From: Fasciolopsis buskii
Taxonomy: Eukaryota > Platyhelminthes > Trematoda > Plagiorchiida > Fasciolidae
Direction: 5' to 3'
Length of the DNA stretch: 64,000 nt
Assembly: GCA_008360955.1 (NCBI GenBank)
Contig: LUCM01007180.1
Location: 62,001 to 126,000, forward strand
The translations under genes and the position numbers were made by a program. Below, piece after piece: positions 53,074 to 62,409 of this stretch. The notes under the pieces were generated by a model that was not told where the DNA came from, ran no database searches, and saw nothing but the letters and a program-made list of their open reading frames with translations. Positions within the stretch are counted from its first letter, which is position 1, and every line of letters starts with the position of its first letter.

Positions 53074-53139
53074 TTTGTAGACCAGAAGGAGCTTATGTAT
53101 GTTTCCACGAGCCCCCAGTCTTCTTCTTGTTCAAGGCGT

Positions 53140-55905
53140 TTGAGACGTAGATAACCTGATCCAAGGCTCACACGATACCCATATCAACGGATACTGGATA
53201 CCGTAGAAACGTTGATTACCCATCGCTAATGCTATTTGTCAGGTCAGGTAAGAACTAGGCCAACTGCAGCGCTTCTTGTTCAAACTTTTCTTAAGGAATC
53301 CCAGCTTCAAATTAGTATTTTACTCGCGAATTCTGTCAAACATGTACTCACTATCCTATAAAAATCACTTAGCCGTTTCAAATAATTTCATGTATGTCAT
53401 CGACATTCATAGTTTTCCCAATACAATCATTCAACTTTTCCAAACCTTGGTTTAGACAACCTGCACCGTTGTAGTGTTTACCAAATGCACAGCTGTGATG
53501 CCTTAATCCTGAAGGTTATTAATTTACGGGAAATAGCTGTCGAAATCTGACAGTACTTCTTGTCCCATCGTTTATCTTGTGTATACATATTTCATCACAG
53601 GATCCGAAGATGTTGATCGCGAATAGCTTTAAAGATCTGACATTGGTGTGATCCGTTCGCTTTTGGTGCGTCGTTTTTATGGGGACTAGATCGATCAGAG
53701 TTTTACGAGGTATGCGTTAATTGTGGAAAATTTCTTTTGGAAAAAGGTTAAATTCTTTAGATTTGCTTCGTTAATATTTTTATGCGTGTTTAATACTTCA
53801 GCATGAGTCATTGTACCTTGGTGGATAGTGGATTCGTAGGCGTCAACAGAACAATGCGTTAGTAATGCTGCAGAAATCCCTGAACGGATTTGTTCATGGG
53901 TTACAGGGTTTATTGAACATAAAGTTATAGTTATACTTCACCCGTGATAACGTCATATAAACACTACCTTATTTTACTTCTCAGAGTTTCTGTGAACCAA
54001 ATGGCGCACTAAACTGTCCTCATAACTACATCAGCTACGTGACGAATAATAATAGCAATAATAGCACTGATTACTGGACTAGTATTTTGAAACGCACTTG
54101 TCTCCAGGATACACAAAAAGGAACTTTCCCTATCCTCCCAAGTCAAAACTGAGAGTTCTTTTTCCGTGATTTAAAGAGGCCTGTAAGCTCTGCCGTTTGG
54201 ATTTATCAAACTTTTTTGTCATAATTTTATTCGTCTTCAAACTATCAAAATTTGAAACCAAAATTTTAATTCCTTTGTTGGATACACTCTTGTTATTATT
54301 ACGAGTCAAAAAACATTCAAAATTCCGGTGGGCTAATGGAAATTGCTTGTGGAACCAGAGCGACGATGACCGAAGAAACATTTAAGAAGTCAATCGTTCT
54401 AGAATGCGAAAACCGAGATACGGAAAATTCGGGGACATTCGTCACTAACAGACTGCAATGTTTTGCTCACTTTCTAAACTGAGGTTGTTTCCGCAGTCGA
54501 TTTTAACTAGCCTTCAAAGTATTTCGCCTGTCTTTTATATTAAGATATGCAGTGTGTAAAGATTCTATTCGCTTTTTGTTAATTTAGTTAGTGAAACTGT
54601 TAAGTGCGCTACTTCACAACTGTTCAAAACTTTAAATTATTTTAACCGAACGACAGCGGCGACACATAAGACGGTCACGTTGGAAGAGGGTTATATTTCA
54701 AGCTTTTCAGTCAACCTAGTATTTGCTAGTTGAGACTTATCGTCACCCATTTAATTCGGAGATCAGTGTATTGGAAATATGTCGAGATCCTCTGAAATCT
54801 AAACTCCCCTTTATTTGCCACAAAGTTTTTCTAGGGATGTCATACTCAAGCAAGTCGCGCCCAGAGAAGGTTCTCACTTTCGTTGTGAAGTGACTGCAGC
54901 GTATTTTGCGAAATATTTTCCTACTTTCCGCAGCACAGTAAAGTGTTCTTTTTATGCATTGCATTTTCTCATTGCTCTACAAAATCATTCCCGAGAGTGG
55001 CTGTTGTGCATTTCTAGGATGTCATTGGTTGGAACTTAACGGAGATATCACTATGTTCTTTTTTCCGTGGTTTTCCTCCCCGAATCTGCATTCACGTTAT
55101 CCGGACTGCTGTTTTAGAATCTCTCTTTAAGAGTCGGAAATTTCCTAAAAACTTCAAAACAAACATGAAACTCAGCATGCAGTCAGGCTACTCGGAGTAG
55201 TTTGCCTATAATGTACAAACGTCAAACGAGAAAAATCTAGTCAAGCAACCGGAGATTGTTGCAAAAATTACCTCCAAAATCTTCCAGTGCATGACCTTAC
55301 TCCGATTTGTACAATCCAAATTGCTTGCCAGTTTTGTAGCATCGTCTTTTTCTAAGTATTCATTACCGAATAATAAACATTCACCTTTGACTTACCGCTA
55401 CCTAGTGTCCAAGCACGATGTTTATCTCAATAGGCTCCATACTGAATATTGTTACACTTTTCTAATAGTCTAATTGCATTATGGGATTTTAATGACTTAG
55501 ACCACTCATGTTTTCAAGTACGTCTTGTATGATGTCAATTTCTTCCAAAGTCACAAAAAATTTATCTAGACCTGTGCTTCACCACAAACTATTAGTATTT
55601 TAGACGAGTGATTAAAAAATAAAACACCTTTTAGGAGGGCTGAGTATACGTTTATTCGCCTGCAGTATAAATGTGAAAGGATTAAGAGTAAAATGCATAA
55701 GCAGTAGTATTGACCAATTTTGACTCCCTGCGGAAATGGAAGATGACGTTCGTTCAATGGGAGCGAATATTTGTGGCAGAACTCACCCTATGTGAATAAC
55801 CGGAGTTGAATAACATCTTTCAAGCTATCATGGCTGCTGAAAAAGCAATATTTTTGTGGTTATATTCTTATAATGGCAACTGTACAATATATTTCTGGTT
55901 ATTAT
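53140..55905. other. Intergenic DNA, nothing recognised
   Basis: No gene or repeat recognised. Frames of at most 83 codons on either strand lack known motifs. Confidence 0.55.
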
Positions 55906-55915
55906 CCCGTTATAC

Positions 55916-55956
55916 CCCAACTGTTGCTGGTCCAGCATGGTACTGCAACAGTTGGG
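55916..55956. other. Perfect 12-bp hairpin
   Basis: Arms CCCAACTGTTGC (55916-55927) and GCAACAGTTGGG (55945-55956) are exact reverse complements around a 17-base loop. The stem does not extend outward. The size suits a structured RNA element, a protein-binding palindrome or MITE ends. There is no second copy in the window. Confidence 0.65.
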
Positions 55957-55969
55957 ACGTGTTAAACGG

Positions 55970-58900
55970 CCCCTGATACTATATCACTCAGTGGCGGTTT
56001 CGGAAAGTGATTTCGGTTCCTAACTATAGCTTTGACGGCAAACTGGACAAGTGCGGTGGCATTAAGTTATGAATTTTTCGATTAGTTTTGCGCGCTCACC
56101 GCGTAGGTTACCCATAGTTTACACTTGCCTCGGTACTAAAATATAGTTCGAAAACCCAACGTATCTGGGCTGGGGGTGTAATCAAATGCGCTCGGATAAC
56201 TGCATATGTCTGGTTAGTTGCTTAACTTATCAAGCTGTTCACAAATGGCAAGCAATCTGGTCACTTTTCAGAATTAGCAAACACAAACTTACTTCCTCAA
56301 AGAGGATGCTAATTTATAAACACTAGCCAAATAATATTAATCACGTTTCAAAGTTGTGAGTGTAGAAGATCACACGTTCCATCGTAAAGATATCAAAGGA
56401 AATAATGTTCCCCTTCCCAGAAGAGATTCTCTGCATTATCAGATCATTTTTCAGAAACGGTTTCGATATGTTGCTTTTCAACTAACTAGGTTTGTTTTCA
56501 AGAAAAACTGACGAGATCCGTCTCTGAATAGCTGCTACTCCTAGGTGAGACTGTGAAAAGAAAATGATAGCCTCTGTTCATCTATATCATTTTGTATTTG
56601 AGTTCGACCAAAATGTCATCAAAAGTATGTTTATCGTCTGCGTCAAAGCTTGTCTTTGTACGCGCAAAACAGTTAATATCCTCCAAAGAATTATAGTGGT
56701 ATTTCTTCCATTGACTCTTCCTGCTTACGAAACCGGGAAGCCAGGATTACAAAGTGCCTTTACTATTTTGGGTTTACTGAAAATCATCTTGTTTGTTTTG
56801 CAGCACAAAACAGACAATCGTAAGTTTGTCCATCAAATGACATGCACAGAAATGACCATCCAGAATTCTGGTTTTGCTCGGGTAGTATAAATGCAAAAGT
56901 TCCAGAATATCAACATCTCACAGTGGTTTCCTGACTCCCGGTTTGCTGTCTTTACCAGCAGTCGTGTAAACCAAAGATCCGGATCCATGAAAATATTTCT
57001 GCTCATCTGAATAACGCTCTCTCTGACAGTGGTTTACATCTAGTCACCGATTGGCAATTTGTTTTTATTGTTTTTCTTCATGTTATTTTGAAGCATCCTT
57101 GTATTGCCCTAGTTAAGTTGGATTCTGATTGACACGAGTGAATTCGTCATAATATCTGCCCCTATCTTTGGGGCAAAATCGGTTGTAGCAGTAGTACGTC
57201 TTCTTGGCACGCTTCTTCGTCTGATATTGATTTTTCACTAGAACTCCTGTTCTCAACACACATATGTCTATCATGCGTTACAATACAACTTAGTCTCCTG
57301 AGTGTAAACGGATGAACGCTCATTTGGTCCAACAAACCGATTTCTTAGAATCACGTTTATTTTCTTCATGACCAGTGGACTGTCGAGCAGATAAAGCCAG
57401 ATGGAATCTAACCGATAACAAAATCATTCGAAAACACTCTAAAATAAGCACATTTGTTGCTTCCAGGCTGTCTAAAATTGCAAGATGATGGATATTTTGG
57501 GAATCGCTTGATGATCCGAAAGAGTAGGTTTCACCAAAAAAAAGATGGAACCGGAATGATTTTAGAACTACAAACAAAGGCTGCATGACAGAGAAGATTT
57601 AGTCTATCTGTTTTCCTGCATTATGTTGAATGAACAAATGAACACGGATTTCGCACAGAGCTGGGCCGACGAGAATTCAGTTAGTGAGGTTCCCTGTAAC
57701 CTTTGAATGCCTCACATTGAGCTATTGCCAACTAGTTCAGAAAACTTGTTAGAATTTTGTCATCATTCTGATATCGGTTTTCAAGGCTCAGTTCCTCCAC
57801 ATAAAACGTTCATGAAATAATAAGCGAACCGTTTTCCTGAGAATGAAGTGAAGTATACTTCACTCGACCGTACTGAGAAGCCCTGTTGTAAATGCTTCGA
57901 ATCTACTACTGGGAGACGGAAGTCGACCGTTTACTGAGAAGGTTGTTCAGTGAATGACTACTGAGTACTTGCAATGATCGAGCAATTTCGATCGATAAAC
58001 ATAGATCGATGAGACAAGTTGGTGTTTGCCCAGTGGAAAGGGACTGGACAATTCGTCTGGGCAAGATGGGCTTGTGTACTTGCCTCTGTGCGCATATACA
58101 TGTTATAAAACTGACTGTCCGTCCAGTGGTTACGGTAAAATGGCCTTCTAAGATGACCGTGCAGAGATCTATCTGGTCGACAATTTGGTCGACATTCGGG
58201 CAGGTTATTATTATGCTCATCAGAGATGCATGCAATTCTCTTCCCAAAATTATATGGTCTGTGGGAAAGATCACAGCATGCAACAATACGTCTCCCTTGT
58301 TTTTGCAAAGTTGCCACTGTTTGCTGCGTTTTCAAAGAGAAGGTCGACGGATAATGGGCATTTAAAACGCATTTTCGAATGTAGGCGATGAACCTGTCAG
58401 TACTAGTGCTTGTCATGTTTTGAGGATTCACACTTTAGAACAGATAATGAGAAATCAATCCCTGCAGATAACCCTAAATTTTGGAGTATTCAAGTCGAAT
58501 AAGTGAACTTATATAAAGTGATTTGTCTTTTGTGGTTAGTTTATTCTAATATGCTTGAATAATCCTACAGCAAGAGAGCATCAAGTTGGAGTTTCATTAA
58601 CAGTAATAAACAACTGAAGGAGTATCCAGGATTTTATCGAACTTATTCACTTGAAAACAATGTGTTCCTCTTGCACCACCAACTATCGTTTAGGATAGGC
58701 AGAATTATTTAGATGAGGTTGTTCAGGTGTCGGCCTCAACGACAATCACCTAGGTTTGACAGGTTAGAAAGGTGACATGGCACGTTTGTTTACTTTAATC
58801 GAAGCCATGGTACATCCAGACTAAGAATGTATCTCCTCTTTAGTCAGCTTTAAGCTAATATTCATGTAGATCTCGGAGCTGCTTGCGAGTAATGTGTGGG

Positions 58901-60160
58901 ATTGATGGTGCTAAACTTAAATGATTGCCTTACGGCTACATCTTTTCTGGAATTAAGGCTCGGCAGATTGCCTGAGGTCCGCGCATGAAAACCACATTCT
59001 GAAAGACACCAATTTACATATAAAGATATGAAATCCACGGATAACTCACAGGTACTTACAAGATTCACACTCCACTTTACATTTCAAAATCAACATGGTC
59101 ACAACTGCAGTTCAGCCTCATTCAGATTTAGCATGAAGACGCTGGCATAAATAAACTTGATGTTGTTTTGGTGGCAATTTTTGACTTTGGTGCATATTTT
59201 GTTAAGAAAATATTTCTTAAATGCAATATCTTAATATGATCTAAGGCTATACTGTTTGATCAGTGCACGCTGTAGGAATAAGGTGACTGAATCAATTTTT
59301 CGTTAAAAAAGAACCTTTTAACTCGGAAGAAATATTACTATTATGTCCTTTGCCTTACGTGAAATTATAAAAAACTCTTCGTAATGGATGTCTTTTGTTG
59401 CAAAATACTCAAAACTACCCCTTTTCATTTTCGCTTTGACAAAGCAATGCAAGCACTAAAAATCTGGCATATTAAATCGAATTAATGTTGGGATTATTTC
59501 CCAATTCTGTCAGACATCCTCACTGCCTAATGGAGTCTTATCCCTGTACAACAAGTATGTCACAGGTGATAGTGAATCTTACGGGGACATGTGGCCCCAC
59601 AAGATGGGACACCTTTCATTCTCGTGAAACGGAGACTTAAATTGTCTCGTCTAAAGGCAGCTTCGAACGGATCTGGCCGTTTCGAAAATAACATCCTAGA
59701 TGTAGTGCAACAAAAAATGGATGTAGGCAGGGTAATTCATGTGAAATAAAGTTGTTACTTTTGTCAAAATGGTCACCACAAGGTTACAACTTTGTAATAC
59801 CCGTTATGTTTCTAAATGTTTACTATCGTGCAAATATTCCTGCTTAGATTTGCTCATTTGTTCAGAGTCGAGTGAATAGTAAAATTGTAAAAATTGTTTC
59901 CCCTAATGCAAACACTGATCGAGAATGAGGCGAATGCGCTTACCCTTCCAGCGGTGACTGCGAATTGTTTTTAGTGATGTGCGTCTAGTGCGTTTTCATT
60001 CAGTGTTCGATTGGGTGTTCATGATGTATCGGTTAGTGCAAAGACTTGGGTCAGGCGAACTGCCGTCAAAATGTCCCACAAATTGACACCTGCATTTTTT
60101 ATCAAATCATCATTACAAGCTGACGCACGTATGACAAATCCCACGAAGAGATACCGATAA
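55970..60160. other. Intergenic DNA, mostly unrecognised
   Basis: No recognisable gene. A stop-poor patch at 57906-58431 is open in two minus frames (126 and 157 codons) and one plus frame (118 codons) without a known motif. A possible 16-base microexon lies at 56804-56819 between a pyrimidine-rich CAG and GTAAGT. Confidence 0.45.
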
Positions 60161-60320
60161 GAGTTTAAGGTAAACGAAACTGGTGAACGAACGTTGAAAA
60201 GCCGCTGCAAGGACTTTTGGATACACATGCAACACATGGCAATTCTCACGACGATAAAGGCAAACAATCTGGAATTCTCGGCCTAGATATTTCAGTGAGT
60301 AGAACAGCTCATTCATTCTC

Positions 60321-60370
<50 letters not shown>
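60321..60370. repeat. (AT)10(AG)15 compound microsatellite
   Basis: Ten AT then fifteen AG units without interruption. The equivalent position in the second copy has (AT)9(AG)9, an allele-like length difference. Confidence 0.97.
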
Positions 60371-60374
<4 letters not shown>

Positions 60375-60563
60375 ACATTAGTGCACAATCCATCATGCCG
60401 ATAGGGAACTAACTGACATCGAAGAAACCAAAGTATGGCACGCCTAACACGCTCATTACACTTAACCAATAAGTCCATTCAAAAGCATTACACCAGACTG
60501 CCAATTCGATTTCTAAAAATAAATAAATTTTTTGGTTGAAAATAGAATAGTTGGTAAACGTAC

Positions 60564-60653
60564 CTTTGTCCAAATCACAATGAAATTGTGCTTGAGGCGT
60601 ATTATTTGGAAAATAAATGATTCGCGTGGAACAATCAGTTGAATTTGTCACAA
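60564..60653 (-). CDS. Candidate exon, unknown protein
   Basis: A 90-base minus-strand block ends at a consensus donor (GACAAAG|GTACGT, donor GT at 60563-60562). It reads VTNSTDCSTRIIYF then PNNTPQAQFHCDLDK, with potential N-glycosylation sites (NST, NNT) and two cysteines, as in a secreted or extracellular segment. The upstream AG (60654-60655) lacks a pyrimidine tract and an in-frame stop lies shortly before it. The block recurs unchanged in the duplicate (61396-61638 frame). No family recognised. It could be a real internal exon or chance. Confidence 0.22.
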
Positions 60654-61103
60654 CTTCACATAATCATCGGTTTAGTCCTTCGGAATAATAATTGGATTAT
60701 GGAATGCCATTTCATTTCGTCGCCTGGTAATGTTTGTAACCACGTAGTGCCAAAACTTCCGGACGTGTCACATCAAAGTAATTGAAAATTTTCGACCGTC
60801 AGATGTAGATTGATTGGCTGCTAGTTGCACATTTCACGCTTTATGAAAACAAAGTCGAACAAAACTCCAGTGGGGTGCGTTTGGCCAAACTTCACTCGTG
60901 CACGAACTTAAAAGTTGATGTGCAATTATAATGCTTGTCAGTTCGATCAAACGCTGTCAGTCCTAGGCTTGAATGAGCAGTCATATTTGTCATACGAAAC
61001 ATCCATTCATTAATTATTTATTTGGTTTCATTTATTTAACGTTCCTTAATCAAATAACTGTGCCAGTCCGTTCAGTGTCGAGGTTTTGACACACTGGGTG
61101 CTG

Positions 61104-61164
61104 NAAATAATAATAACAAGCAGACGAAAAAAAAAAAAACCAAAAAAAAAAATACAAAAAAGAT
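61104..61164. other. Assembly join: single N plus A-rich filler
   Basis: One N at 61104 followed by about 60 bases of A-rich, low-complexity sequence with homopolymer runs of up to 13 A. It sits exactly between the two direct copies and looks like low-quality read end. Confidence 0.85.
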
Positions 61165-61321
61165 TTTAAGGTAAACGAAACTGGTGAACGAACGTTGAAA
61201 AGCCGCTGCAAGGACTTTTGGATACACATGCAACACATGGCAATTCTCACGACGATAAAGGTAAACAATCTGGAATTCTCTGCCTAGATATTTCAGTGAG
61301 CAGAACAGCTCATTCATTCTC

Positions 61322-61358
<37 letters not shown>

Positions 61359-62090
61359 TTAACATTAGTGCACAATCCATCATGCCGATAGGGAACTAAC
61401 TGACATCGAAGAAACCAAAGTATGGCACGCCTAACACGCTCATTACACTTAACCAATAAGTCCATTCAAAAGCATTACACCAGACTGACAATTCGATTTC
61501 TAAAAATAAATAAATTTTTTGGTTGAAAATAGAATAGTTGGTAAACGTACCTTTGTCCAAATCACAATGAAATTGTGCTTGAGGCGTATTATTTGGAAAA
61601 TAAATGATTCGCGTGGAACAATCAGTTGAATTTGTCACAACTTCACATAATCATCGGTTTAGTCCTTCGGAATAATAATTGGATTATGGAATGCCATTTC
61701 ATTTCGTCGCCTGGTAATGTTTGTAACCACGTAGTGCCAAAACTTCCGGACGTGTCACATCAAAGTAATTGAAAATTTTCGACCGTCAGATGTAGATTGA
61801 TTGGCTGCTAGTTGCACATTTCACGCTTTATGAAAACAAAGTCGAACAAAACTCCAGTGGGGTGCGTTTGGCCAAACTTCACTCGTGCACGAACTTAAAA
61901 GTTGATGTGCAATTATAATGCTTGTCAGTTCGATCAAACGCTGTCAGTCCTAGGCTTGAATGAGCAGTCATATTTGTCATACGAAACATCCATTCATTAA
62001 TTATTTATTTGGTTTCATTTATTTAACGTTCCTTAATCAAATAACTGTGCCAGTCCGTTCAGTGTCGAGGTTTTGACACACTGGGTGCTG
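61165..62090. repeat. Direct duplication, copy 2 (926 bp)
   Basis: Second copy of 60164-61103. The differences seen include GGCAAAC/GGTAAAC, CTCGGCC/CTCTGCC, GTGAGTAG/GTGAGCAG and ACTGCCAA/ACTGACAA, plus the shorter microsatellite. After GGGTGCTG it continues into unique sequence (CAACCTTCC), so this copy is the one contiguous with the downstream gene end. Confidence 0.95.
61322..61357. repeat. (AT)9(AG)9 compound microsatellite
   Basis: Shorter version of the tract at 60321-60370 and the main difference between the two copies of the duplicated block. Confidence 0.97.
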
Positions 62091-62146
62091 CAACCTTCCT
62101 CCGTTGTTTAGTGGCAGGAAATATTTGGATACCATGAAATTGTCAG

Positions 62147-62367
62147 TGGAGCACCGCGTTCCTGTCACCTGCGGAATTATGCGAAGTACTGTTTTTCCTG
62201 CCAAGTTATACAGAAGGCAAGAACAAGTGTCTTCCCTGTGTTTTCGGTATTTTCACCACTCATATTTCCTTTGTTTCTTTAGGATGCATTGTTATGTGAA
62301 TAACGCATACCCCATCCCATCCGCTGTGTACGCCGACCACCTAGACATCAAGCTAACCCAACAATGA
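62147..62367 (+). CDS. Candidate Argonaute-like 3' terminal exons
   Basis: Two open blocks join in frame across a 56-base GT-AG intron (62227-62282) with a strong pyrimidine tract before AG. The first (62147-62226) reads WSTAFLSPAELCEVLFFL. The second (62283-62367) reads MHCYVNNAYPIPSAVYADHL and ends at TGA. AAUAAA follows 27 bases later. In animal Argonautes the PIWI domain ends W-D-D-x(3)-(T/S)-x-D-E-L-x(5-6)-L-C-H-x-Y-V, then I-P-A-P-x-Y-Y-A-H-L. Tryptophan, E-L and leucine positions agree without gaps in the first block, and H-x-Y-V, I-P, Y and H-L in the second. Oddities are a 9-residue insertion at the junction, a weak donor (AA|GTGTCT), loss of the terminal FRAR block, and no upstream PIWI exon in the window. 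It could be a diverged gene, a pseudogene or a chance match. Confidence 0.33.
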
Positions 62368-62393
62368 AATGAGTTAATCCAGTGAGGCATGCT

Positions 62394-62399
62394 AATAAA
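62394..62399 (+). promoter_or_regulatory. AATAAA polyadenylation signal
   Basis: Canonical AATAAA 27 bases after the TGA at 62365-62367. Its position supports this being the 3' end of a plus-strand transcript. AT-rich DNA contains many such hexamers, so only the context gives it weight. Confidence 0.4.
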
Positions 62400-62409
62400 G
62401 GCCAGATGT

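Larger units (their letters stand above)
51880..53135 (-). mobile_element. CR1/Jockey-type LINE relic, copy 2 (gapped)
   Basis: Same family as the relic at 15080-16860. Read on the minus strand, 53132-53074 is identical to 16544-16486 (endonuclease region, 59 of 59 bases). After the gap, 52323-52285 is identical to 15133-15095 (RT motif A, 39 of 39). The sequence then continues beyond the end of copy 1: SVPRSFLLHKM, LAWLSDYF, GVLLGAVLQPFLFSTDFSHL and the catalytic FRYADDF (about 52040-52065), so copy 2 preserves the YADD half that copy 1 lacks. Above 53132 the copies stop matching, which marks either a 5' truncation or an assembly join. Stops show it is dead. Confidence 0.8.
60164..61103. repeat. 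Direct duplication, copy 1 (940 bp)
   Basis: Runs from TTTAAGG to GGGTGCTG and ends at a single N (61104). It recurs at 61165-62090 with about five substitutions and a 14-base difference in an AT/AG microsatellite ((AT)10(AG)15 here). This is the expected signature of two alleles of one locus placed in tandem by the assembler. Confidence 0.95.

Noticed and set aside
52233..53171. Open frames of 305 and 311 codons on both strands
   Set aside because: They run through 750 N; only the ends are real sequence and belong to a LINE relic.
53186..53215. Inverted repeat ATCAACG/CGTTGAT with GAAA before the second arm
   Set aside because: The 7-bp arms and short interior lack a complete ribozyme core; compatible with chance.
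57958..58431. 157-codon frame as a gene
   Set aside because: No family resemblance; overlapping frames are open on both strands. Kept only as a low-interest observation.
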